From positions 434,001 to 498,000 of the forward strand of contig CM034140.1 in the NCBI GenBank assembly GCA_019914995.1: a stretch of DNA of 64,000 nt. The letters are read 5' to 3'. Of the stretch, positions 49,126 through 59,025 are shown piece by piece. The notes beneath the pieces are model-generated. The model did no database searches and was not told the origin of the DNA. It saw only the letters and a list, made by a program, of their open reading frames with translations. Numbering within the stretch: the first letter of the stretch is position 1; each line of letters opens with the position of its first letter. This DNA is from Acanthochlamys bracteata (lineage: Eukaryota > Streptophyta > Magnoliopsida > Pandanales > Velloziaceae). Position numbers and translations under genes: made by a program.

Positions 49126-49133
49126 TATATAAA
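49126..49133 (+). promoter_or_regulatory. TATA box in front of GDSL copy 3
   Basis: TATATAAA, 57 bp before the former start codon, in the conserved array promoter context. Confidence 0.5.
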
Positions 49134-49182
49134 GGAGTTAACTGACATGGTTTTTGCATAGGTTGCTGAAGCTTTTTCTGTC

Positions 49183-50890
49183 ATGGCAAGCTCTAGCTCT
49201 TCATCACTGATATGTCTTCTTCACTTGTTAACTGTGATTACTCTTCCCTCGTTGATCTTGAGTGAACCGGCTAATGCACGCAAATGCTGCAACTACGATG
49301 CAATTTTCAGCTTCGGAGACTCGCTTACCGATAACGGAAATGCCCTCTTTTTCAACCCAAGCAACGGCGTCGCAAAGCCTCCGTATGGCCAGTCTTTCTT
49401 CCGCCGTCCAACTGGCCGCTTCTCTGACGGCCGTATCATCGTTGATTTTATTGGTATTTGTCTTACAAGCACTCACTTTTTCTGAATTAAATCCACCCTG
49501 CATCCAGAACAGACTAGTTTTCTTTCTTTGCAGCACAAGCATTAGGACTGCCGCTGGAGCCACCTTACTATCCAAACAAGGGCAAACCTGGATTATTCAA
49601 GCAGGGAGCTAACTTTGCTGTTGCGGCAGCGACCGTAATGAACACCAAATTTTTTCTCAAAATGGAATCGGTGCTGGAGGATTTGCCTACTCTCTGGAAG
49701 TGCAAATGCAAGCATTCCAACAGGTCCTCCCTTTGATCTACCCTAAACCGGCAGGTGATATATTGTCAAATTTCTGAATACAGTATTAAAATGTTTTAAT
49801 TTGGGCTTGGTGTATAAGTGATGGTTCCCAAAAGAAAAAAAAGTTTGCTTTGAAGCAAATACATGAAAAAAAAATTGGCTTGTGAAAATTTTGTTTCAGA
49901 CCGTTGGCGCTTCATGAGTAGATTAGTTATCATGCTTGGAGAGATTGGTGGCAATGACTATGGCAATTTTGTCTTCAATTGAAAGACCGTGAATCAGGCC
50001 AAGGCGGTCGCTCCTCAAGTTGTAAATACAATGACTGCTGCCATCAAGGTGAGTGAAGTATTAAAATGTTTCTCTGTATAGTTATGACAAATAGCAGTCC
50101 TGTACTATGATCATTACAGTATCATCACGGTTTGAATCCAGACACTTATTGGACTCGGGGCGAAAACTATAGTGGTTCCGACACCAATGCCCATGGGATG
50201 CAGCCCGGCTTATCATAGCCAATTCGCTAAACGGCCGAAAAGTGAACTTGATCAATATGGTTGTTTTAAATGGGCAAATGACATGATGCATCATCACAAT
50301 ACGTTGCTGTGGAACAGGCAGCAGGAACTCCGACAGGCTAACCCTAAGGTCAACTTGATTTTTGGCGATTACTTCAGGGGAGTCTTGAATCTGATCAAAA
50401 ACCCGAAACAAAAATGGTAAAAAAACGAAGATTACTAACAGATGAAAGTCATTGTTACGCAGAAGTCATTTAGTAGTCCTCTTGCATCAGTTACATGAAA
50501 ACTTTGAACTCGATCGGAGACTTTGCAGTAAGTACTTTATTTTGTTTTGAAGGTTTTAACAGCAACCCGCTTAACCAGTGCATGTCTGGAGGGAAATCTT
50601 GTGCTGAACCAGGGAAGGCAGTGTGGTGGGATTCGTGGCATCTTACTGAGGCTGCAGCCAACTCTGTTGCCAATGGTGTATTACGAGGACCATACAGTTA
50701 TCCTACGCTCCTCAGCACTTGCTTTTCTTCTACTACCATTGGTGGCCAATCTGCATTGGGATCAAGCGTTGAACTTATTAACAGTGAAACCACTACTGCT
50801 GTTGGTGGCCAATCTGCATTGGCATCAAGCGATGAACTTATTGACAGTGAAGTCAGTGCTGCACCTGGTGTTTCATATGCAGACGCTTAA
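49183..50890 (+). pseudogene. GDSL esterase/lipase, tandem copy 3, disrupted
   Basis: All five exon equivalents are present: 49183-49453, 49534-49754, 49900-50048, 50142-50416, 50553-50890. Three lesions break the gene. Exon 2 is 221 nt, one base short at the T-run 49650-49655 compared with copies 1 and 4. Exon 3 has TGA at 49980-49982 where the others have GGA (F-N-G-K-T). Exon 4 is 275 nt, with one extra A in the run before the donor (about 50409-50414), against 274 in every other copy. The exon 5 acceptor is TTTTGAAG instead of TTTTGCAG. Exon 5 carries an internal 63-bp duplication of the tail. TATA box and start are intact, so it may still be transcribed. Sequencing error is unlikely to explain three lesions confined to one copy. 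Confidence 0.9.
50741..50866 (+). repeat. 63-bp tandem duplication in the C-terminal tail of GDSL copy 3
   Basis: GGTGGCCAATCTGCATTGG starts at 50741 and again at 50804. Each unit encodes 21 residues beginning GGQSAL. The units have diverged at several positions. The other four copies have one unit. Confidence 0.9.
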
Positions 50891-53193
50891 TTCCATGACT
50901 GGAATATTTCCTTTCAATAAAGCGCTTATGTTGCATTAGTTATGGATTTGTAGTGTACTAGGCTTAGTTGTGCTTGTTGCATGTTAGTTCGAGGTTATGA
51001 ATCTTGTGGTGCTACTACGTATGTTGCTATGTTTCCGTTTGAATGCGTATGTAATGAAGCACTTGTTGGTTCTTAAATTGTTTTCCAACTTTTGCTGATT
51101 GCCTTCTTTGCACGAGCTGATCACAGTCGAATTAGACTACAAACTCGTGCGATAAAAAGATCCACGAGTTTGACGTAGAAGGTATTTATAAAGAAAATGA
51201 AAGTAAAGACGAAGAATTACTATCTTTTGCCACGGGCTCTGTGGTTGTCGGAATACTTTCGGGAATGGAGATCTAAGAATAAATATCTAGCAAGCAGCTA
51301 GCCACAGAGGATTTCGTCTTCGCTCTCGCGCGATTCGAACCCGGTATTTTTAGAAATTAGAACAAAAATTTGGTGATTCTTAGCTCTCTTAATTACACGA
51401 AGGAGAGCAAGGAGGAGATCGTTGTCGTTGGAGTTCACGATCACCTGCGAAGAAGATAACAATTCCGGATCCAGGTTTTTCTCAAATCATTTTCGTTTTG
51501 GGAAGTGTCATTTACCTTACCAGCAAGCAGTTCGCAAACTCAAAAAAATTTAATTTGCTGTAAACATTTGTAGACAAACAGGTACACTGATGTTAATGTT
51601 TTTGAGATATTTGAAAACCATCACACAACTTTAGTTGTTAATCTGCAACAAAAGAATAAGATAAAAATAAGACTGATGGAAGATTCTTCTTCAAAATTAT
51701 TGTTTAGTTTCTCTTATTAGTTTAACGAACAAGTTGGCAAGAAACTTTAGAATCAACGATTCATGGGGTAGAAAAGGAACGTGCTTTGGTTGTTAGTGGG
51801 ACATCGACGATCCTTGGCACCCAAAACAACTTGACTTATTAGTAAGTTTTACAGATCGCACAGATATCACATGAAGAAACAAACTCACTCCATTTTTCGT
51901 ATCAGGAATTAACTGAGGGATTCACCGAACACTTTGAAATTAGTAGCTTTTCTTAGTATTTGTATGCATCTGTTTAAATTTAGTGTTCTTGAGAGCATCA
52001 TACACTTATAACTTTTATTATGATTAAAAGAATCTTCACCAAGATACTCTTTTTTTTTGGTTTCTGCTTATTAATTAATTTAGAGAATAGTGAAGTAGTC
52101 TAATAAATTTTGAAGGGGTCGAACAACAGGAGGATAGTCCTCCGAGTTAAAATGATAATGGAATCAAGTTCTTATGTGCATTATTAAACCGCGCATGTTC
52201 ACCTTGCTGTAGCCATTTTGTAACTTCGAAAGTTTGATCGCATTATTGTGTGGGATATTAATTATGAAGATATGAGATTATTAGTGTTGGGCTTTCAAAT
52301 TAGATTAAGTTCAAATTTATAGTGGAGGTATTAGGAATTATATTCTGACTGAAAAAAGAATAGTTAATTTGGTAGGTGGGGATTATTGACTGAGGGGCTT
52401 AGAGATGGTGGCGATTGAAAACAAGTTACTAATTTAGTAGAGTAGTTAGCATTTTCTTTTGAAATGGACCACGGACTTGATGGACTTAATAGCTCATATT
52501 TATTAGTAGTTTTATATTAGTTGAATAATAAAAAAAGTATATATTTATATATAAAGATGTTAATTTTTGAAATAATTAGTTAATCATTTTAGAACGAGAA
52601 TTCGATCCTATACTTAAAACTCATGTTTGTTCATTTTTAAAGTAGAATATTGTTTGAATCTCCTTCGAGCATGTGGAAACAACACCTTCAGTATTTTGAA
52701 GTTTTCTACTATGGTTTGTATGACAATACAAAATTTGGAAGAAAATATGTTAAGTTTTTGTTGGAATCATAATTTGCAACTATTTCACTCGCTATAAAGG
52801 TAACACTTATAAAATCACAGGCCAAGCATTTCGTCGAACACAAATGCTGTTGATTGGTTTCTTCTTCTCCATTGAACTCGTACCACCACAGTGCAGAGCA
52901 AACCAAACCCTTTAGGTAGGGCTCTAGTTTTTTGAAACTCGAATTTCATGGAGAACCAAATTTATTATATGCAATTTTTATTATTTTATATGACCATGCT
53001 CGAGTGCCCATATGAGCCATGTGATTCACAAACAAGGGGCATTTTGTTTAATTGACTCACATGCGTACACGATCAAGGGTTACCCTTTGTGTATTCATTG
53101 CTCTTATCATCTCACCTATGTGCCTAGGTTTTGTCATCAGTTTTTAAAATTCTGGAAGGAATCCAAACAAAGACACTTGGTCATTAGCTTCTC
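50891..53193. other. Intergenic region between GDSL copies 3 and 4
   Basis: The 3' flank of copy 3 includes a module at about 51390-51480 (GGAGATCGTTG, GGAGTTCACGATC) that recurs after copies 4 and 5. From about 51930 the upstream module shared with copies 1 and 2 begins (ACACTTATAACTTTTATTAT near 52011). Near 52770 the sequence CATAATTTGCAACTATTTCA is an uninterrupted version of the site hit by transposons in copies 2 and 5. Confidence 0.65.
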
Positions 53194-53201
53194 TATATAA
53201 A
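53194..53201 (+). promoter_or_regulatory. TATA box of GDSL copy 4
   Basis: TATATAAA, 56 bp upstream of the start codon, with the array-typical AATCCAAACAAAGACAC just before it. Confidence 0.6.
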
Positions 53202-53249
53202 GGAGTTAACTGAGATGGTTTTTGCATAGCTTACTGACCTTTTTCTATC

Positions 53250-54919
53250 ATGGCAAGCTCTAATTCTTCAACACTGATATTTCTTCTTCCTTTGTTACTT
53301 GTATTCCATCTTCCCACATTGGTCTTGAGTGATGAAGCATCGGTCGGTGCAAGCAAATGTTCCAACTATGACGCAATTTTCAGCTTTGGGGACTCGCTTA
53401 CAGATAACGGCAATGCCCTCTTTTTCAACCCAAACAACGGCGTCGGGAAGCCTCCGTATGGCCAGTCTTTCTTCGGCCGCCCAACTGGCCGCTTCTCTGA
53501 CGGCCGTATCATTGTTGATTTTATTGGTATACATCCTGAACAGACTAGTTTTCATTCGTTTGCTGTCTTCTAACTCAATCACCATAAACGCCATTTTGCA
53601 GCCCAAGCATTAGGACTGCCACTGGCACCACCTTACTATCCAAACAAGGGTAATCCTGGGTTGCTCAAGCAGGGAGCTAACTTTGCTGTTGCGGCGGCGA
53701 CCGTAATGAACACCAAATTCTTTTCTCAAAATGGAATCGGTGCTGGAGGAGCTGCCTACTCTCTGGAAGTGCAAATGCAAGCCTTCCAACAACTCCTCCC
53801 TTTGATCTACCCTAAAGCAGCAGGTGATTATCAAACTTCTTAATATAGTATTAAAATATTTTAATTTGCCCATGTTTTATAAGTGACGGTTCCAAAAAAC
53901 AGTTTGTTTTGAAGCAAATACATGGAAAAAAATGATTTCTGAAAATTTTAATGTCACAGACCGTCAGCGCCTCATGAATAGATCAGTTATCATGCTTGGA
54001 GAGCTTGGTGGCAATGACTACGGCAATTTTGTGTTCAATGGAAAGACTGTGGACCAGGCCAAGGGGGTCGCTCCTCAAGTTGTAGATACAATGACTTCTG
54101 CTATCAAGGTGAGTGAAGAAAATGTTTTCCGGTATATTTATGACAAATAGTAGTCCTCTAGTACGATCTTTGACAGTATCACGGTTTCAATCCAGACGCT
54201 TATTGGACTCGGGGCAAAAACAATAGTGGTACCAACACCAATGCCCATGGGATGCAGCCCGGCTTATCATGGACAATTTGCTAACCGACCGAAAAGTGAA
54301 CTTGATCAATATGGTTGTTACCAATGGGCAAATGATATGATGGCAAATCACAATACGTTGGTTTCGAACAGGCTGCAGGAACTCCGACGAGCTAACCCTA
54401 AGGTCAACTTGATTTTTGCCGATTACTTCAACGGTGTCTTGAATCTGATCAAAAACCCGAAACAAAATGGTAGGTATCACACACATACCTCGTCACATCT
54501 CTCCTCTATACCAGTACAACCGAAGTTTCCTAACAGGAAGTCTTTGTTATGGAGATATCATATAGTAGTATATTTGGATCAGTTACATGAAAACTTTGAA
54601 CTTGATCGGAGACTTTGCAGTAAGTACTTTGTTGTGTTTTGCAGGTTTTAACAGCAACCCGCTTAACCAGTGCTTGTCAGGAGGGAAATCTTGTGCTGAA
54701 CCGGGCAAGGCAGTGTGGTGGGATTCATGGCATCTTACAGAGGCTGCAGCCAACTCCGTTGCCAATGGTGTCTTAGGAGGACCATACGGTTCTCCTACGC
54801 TCCTCAGCACTTGCACATCTTCTACTGCTATTGGTGACCAATCTGCGTTGGGATCAAGCGATGAACCTATTAACAGTGAAACCACTACTGCACTTGGTGA
54901 TTCATATGCAGACGCTTAA
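53250..54919 (+). CDS. GDSL esterase/lipase, tandem copy 4, 5 exons, 398 aa
   Basis: Exons: 53250-53526, 53602-53823, 53960-54108, 54196-54469, 54645-54919 (1197 nt, open). The signal peptide is slightly longer than in the other copies (LVLSDEASVGASKCSNYD). Block I is [11 protein letters not shown]; block II GANFAVAAATVMN (Ala for the usual Gly); block III GELGGNDYGNF; block V WWDSWHLTEAAA. The segment QCLSGGKSC lacks the Cys-rich insert, as in copies 2 and 3. Instead of MMHHHNTL it has MMANHNTL. The tail ends SYADA. Splice sites are canonical. Predicted secreted or vacuolar esterase with unknown substrate. Confidence 0.92.
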
Positions 54920-57004
54920 TTCCATGACTCTTATGTTACTTTATTATGAAATTCTAGTGTTCTCGGCTTAGTTGTTGTTGTTGCATGAATATTGTGTTGC
55001 TAACTATGTATGTCGCTATGTTTCTGTTTGAATGCGCAAGTAATAAAGCACTTGTTGATTCTAATATTTGATTTGCAACTTTTTCACGTTCAAGCTGAAT
55101 GTCTTCTTTGCAGGAGTTGTCAAAATCGAGTTAGATTACAAACTCATGGAAAGCGAAGTCATTTTTTTTATAAAAATTTTTCAAACGCAGAACATATTTC
55201 GAAAAAATGAGAGCGGCTTAAATCAATAATGAATTTTCACGCTGGAATTGTTGTCGCGTGATTGCTTTCCCTGCGATCTAACTGCGAAAATCTCACCCGT
55301 GATTTCCCTAAAATTTCAAACAAATTCATGATTCTTCGCTCTTGTTTTATCTCTGTTAGTCATAGCTGAGGCTATGAGGGAGATCGAATGAAGGAGATCG
55401 TTGTGGGAGTTCACTGTCAATTTTGCATTTGCCTGGGAGACGAAAGCAATTTGTGGTCCAGATTTTCTCAATTATTGATTACTCAAACTATTGAAAACAA
55501 ATAATCTCTTGTATTTTTTTAAAATAATAAAAATAATTAAATTTAACAATATAGTTTTTTTTTGTTTAAATTCTAAATAAATTTTATAAATATTATAAAA
55601 AATGTTATTAAAAATATAAAATAATAAAAAATTCTTGAAATGCAAATGGGCAAACAGTGCTTTAATTGACTGAAAAAGTTGTCCAGCAAAATTATTGGTA
55701 GAATCAATTCTTTAAGATAAAATTATTGATAATTTTTTTCTTGGATGAGAATATAGTGTTGACTGTAGATGACAGTGGAATCAAATTCGTTTTGAGTTCA
55801 TCAGCACTCAGCAGGACATGTTTGGCTTGTTCTAGTCATTGTTTAACTTTAAGTCTTTAAGTTGGATCTCACCTACTCCACTTATAATTAATATATTTTT
55901 AATTATATTTTTTAAAAGTAATTTATTATTAATTTATAGAAATAATAACATTATAAATAAGTCAAAACAAATATTATAAACAGTGATTATGATAAATAGA
56001 ATATTTTGTTAAACTGGTTTCTGGACACTAATTATGATAAAAGAGGGACCGTAGCGTGTGTCCTGTTCTAGTTTGCAACTAGGGGTGACAATATAAATTT
56101 ATAGGTCGATTCGGATCGATCCATATAATAATCGGGTAAAAAATATTCAACTCTAACTCGACCCGTTTATTTATATGGGTCAAAATTATTAATCCTAACC
56201 TAACCTATTTATAATCGGATCAAACTCGAATCGACCCATTTAATAATTAAATTATTAAATAAAAATTATAAATATTAATTTTTAATAATAATAATATCAA
56301 AATTATTAATTATGATGTATTTAAAAAGGAAAAATATTAATTTTGACAAATTTATAAATTAAATAAAAATTAGTTAAAATTAAGATAAATTAAAAATATA
56401 TATATATAAATTAAATTCAAATTTTTTGTTTTTTTTTTTAATTTTTAAGTAATATATACTATATAAATAATTAAATGGGTTAAACGGATTATTTTTGAAT
56501 CGATCTAAATTTATCTAAAATTTGATTCTAATTCGATCTTTTCGGATTGATTTTAGGTTGAATTTTTGGTTCGGATTCATTTTTGGCCCCCCGCCTCCGC
56601 TCCCTATATTTGCAACTTTTCGAAGTGACTTTAGGTGATTTGAGTTGCATTGAGAACCAAAATTTTCGCAGAAGTTAGGTATGTGATGCGAGACAACAGC
56701 AACTTGTCGGATGTTTTCACGTGTTACACTTTCCTTCGTCCTTCTTAAGAATTTTTATATTCATCGGTCTTGTAGTCATAGTTTTTGAAATCTTGAAGGC
56801 AATCTAAGCAACTAGGGAATTTTGTCTGAGGGTAGTTATTAAAAAGATTTTTTAAAATATAAAAAATTTATGATGTAATTTTTTTGTTTTTTTAAATATT
56901 TAAAAAGATTTATAAAAAATTTTAGAAAATTTATTAAAAAATATAATATAAAAGATAAGGTTGGAATGAGCAACTCCAAACATCTCCTACATGATTATGT
57001 TCAC
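54920..57004. other. Intergenic region between GDSL copies 4 and 5
   Basis: The 3' flank repeats the downstream module seen after copy 3 (GGAGATCGTTGTGGGAGTTC near 55395). A/T-rich DNA follows, then a hAT-like element (56080-56608) and further A/T-rich sequence up to the copy 5 TATA box. Confidence 0.6.
56080..56608. mobile_element. Non-autonomous hAT-like element, copy 2 (529 bp)
   Basis: Left end TAGGGGTGACA; the right end is a degenerate inverted counterpart (GGCCCCCCGCC ... TCCCTATA). An exact 8-bp duplication TTTGCAAC flanks it (56072-56079 and 56609-56616). The interior shares GGTCGATTCGGATCGA and ATGGGTCAAAATT motifs with the element at 44713. No transposase frame. It lies about 450 bp upstream of GDSL copy 5. 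Confidence 0.8.
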
Positions 57005-57010
57005 TATATA
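57005..57010 (+). promoter_or_regulatory. TATA box of GDSL copy 5
   Basis: TATATA, 56 bp before the ATG at 57061, the same spacing as in the other copies. It is only about 32 bp before the alternative ATG at 57037, which argues that 57061 is the real start. Confidence 0.5.
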
Positions 57011-57060
57011 GAGTTGTCGCATCTGGAGAAACTGCAATGTCAAGTGAAATGTTTTTTATC

Positions 57061-58681
57061 ATGGCAAACTACAAGTTCTCGTCGCTGATGTTTCTGCTCC
57101 CTTTGTTCTTCGCAATATTTCCAGCACTGGTTTTAAGTGATAATCCACTCGGTGCAGGACGTTGCGCTAACTATGATGCCGTGTTTAGCTTCGGGGACTC
57201 GCTTACTGACAACGGCAATGCCCTCTTTTTAAACCCAGCCAATGGCGTCGGCAGACCTCCGTACGGCCAGTCTTTCTTCAATCGTCCGACTGGCCGTTTC
57301 TCTGACGGCCGTATCATCATCGATTTTATTGGTGTGTCCCTACATATAAACACTTCTTATATTACGTTTTCTCCGAGCTTGCTTCTTGAGACAGAATTTC
57401 GTTTTGCTTGATTTTGTAATATCAAATTAAGTGATCGGTTGGTTCACAGCACAGGGGTTGGGCTTGCCGCTGGCGCCAGCATACTACCCAAACAAGGGCA
57501 ACGCTAGCTTACTAAAGAACGGAGCAGACTTTGCTGTTGCAGCAGCGGCAGTGCTGAACAACAGCTTTTATGCTAAGAATGGCATTGGAACTGGTGCTGA
57601 CTACTCTCTGGGAGTGCAACTCCAATCCTTTCAGCAACTGCTTCCTTCGCTCTTCCCTAAACCCGCAGGTTTTCTTCAAAACTCTTCCCTCTTTACTATT
57701 TAAGTATGGAGGCGTACGCTCTATTTAAGATCAATTTCTTCTAAACAATTAATACATGTAATTGGCGGCAATTGAATTAATCCCATAAACAGACCAAAAA
57801 CGGTTCGTGAGTAGATCGGTTTTCATGCTTGGAGAAATCGGGGGCAACGACTACGGGCGCTTCGTGTTCAATGGAAAGACAGTGGACCAGGCTAAGGCGA
57901 TTGCTCCTCAAGTCGTCGATACAATGGCTTCGGCCATTAACGTGAGTCAAGAAATAAGAAACAGTAGTCATAAAAAATAGCAGATTCTTAATTTGACTAA
58001 TGTAATAATTCATATTTCAGACATTGATTGGACTCGGGGCATTAACAATAGTGGTTCCAACACCAATGCCCATGGGATGCAGCCCGGCTTATCACGGCCA
58101 ATTTGCTAACCGGCCCAAAACCGAACTTGATCAGTATGGTTGTTTTAAATGGGCAAATGACATGATGGAGAATCACAATACGGTGCTAAGAAACAAGCTG
58201 CAGCAACTCCAAACGGCTAACCCTAAGGTCAAATTGATCTACGCCGATTATTACAGCGCCGTCTTGAACTTGGTTAGGTTCCCTAAGCAAAACGGTAAGC
58301 TTTAACTGATCCATTTCATCTCCTTTTTCTATCAATCAATGGAGCATTTTGACATTGAGAGATTGTGAAAAGTCGCTTGTGCTTGCAGGTATGAATAATG
58401 ACACCACGACGCAGTGCTGCGCTGGCTGCGGCAGCGCAAGTGGGAAATCTTGTGCTGAACCTGGCAAGGCAGTGTGGTGGGATTCATGGCATCTCACTGA
58501 GGCTGCAGCCAATTTTGTTGCCAAAGGCGTGCTTCAAGGACCATACGGTTCTCCTACACTCCTCAGCACCTGCACTTCTTCTACATCTGCTACCGTTGCC
58601 GGTCAATTTGCACTGGGATTAAACAATGAGTTTCATAAGGAGATCATTTCTGCACCTGGTGGTTCTTTTGCAGATGCATAA
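57061..58681 (+). CDS. GDSL esterase/lipase, tandem copy 5, 5 exons, 401 aa
   Basis: The most diverged open copy. Exons: 57061-57331, 57450-57668, 57793-57941, 58021-58294, 58389-58681 (1206 nt). An in-frame ATG at 57037 would add eight residues, but 57061 aligns with the other copies and keeps the TATA-to-ATG distance. Signal peptide, then [12 protein letters not shown] (block I), GADFAVAAAAVLN (block II with Asp for Asn and Ala for Gly), GEIGGNDYGRF (block III) and WWDSWHLTEAAA (block V). It shares a Cys-rich segment with copy 1 (QCCAGCGSASGKSC), suggesting this is ancestral and was lost in copies 2-4. The tail ends SFADA. Intron 3's donor follows AAC rather than AAG. Confidence 0.92.
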
Positions 58682-59025
58682 TTCCATGACTGGAACTTCA
58701 ACGATTACCAAGTGCTTGTGTTTAATCAACTCCGAGAGAGTTTCAGTGTTGCAGTTCTATTTTAGATCAGCCATGTTTCCTATTACGGTAGGGTTACATA
58801 TTAATCCTCTTAGCTAGGTACTGCATGAGTGAAGCACAGTAATAAAATTTTATTGCGGAGAAACAGCTTCAAGTAGTGATATAAGATTTTTTTTTTTTCC
58901 ATTTAAAGTAAAGAACAATATAGTTTATAAATGAAAAGATAGTCCATGATTTCTCTATAATTACAGTTTCGCACAATCTCTTTCGCGGTCGGAGAAGTTT
59001 CGGAATATTTTGGATTATCGGTTAC
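58682..59025. other. 3' flank of GDSL copy 5 up to the transposon insertion
   Basis: Contains the presumed 3' UTR and a segment (GGTCGGAGAAGTTTCGGAAT near 58987) related to the copy 3 downstream flank near 51245. It ends at the GTTAC target duplication. Confidence 0.5.

Noticed and set aside
57037-57060. Upstream ATG as start of GDSL copy 5
   Set aside because: Too close to the TATA box at 57005 to leave a leader, and the other copies start at the position equivalent to 57061.
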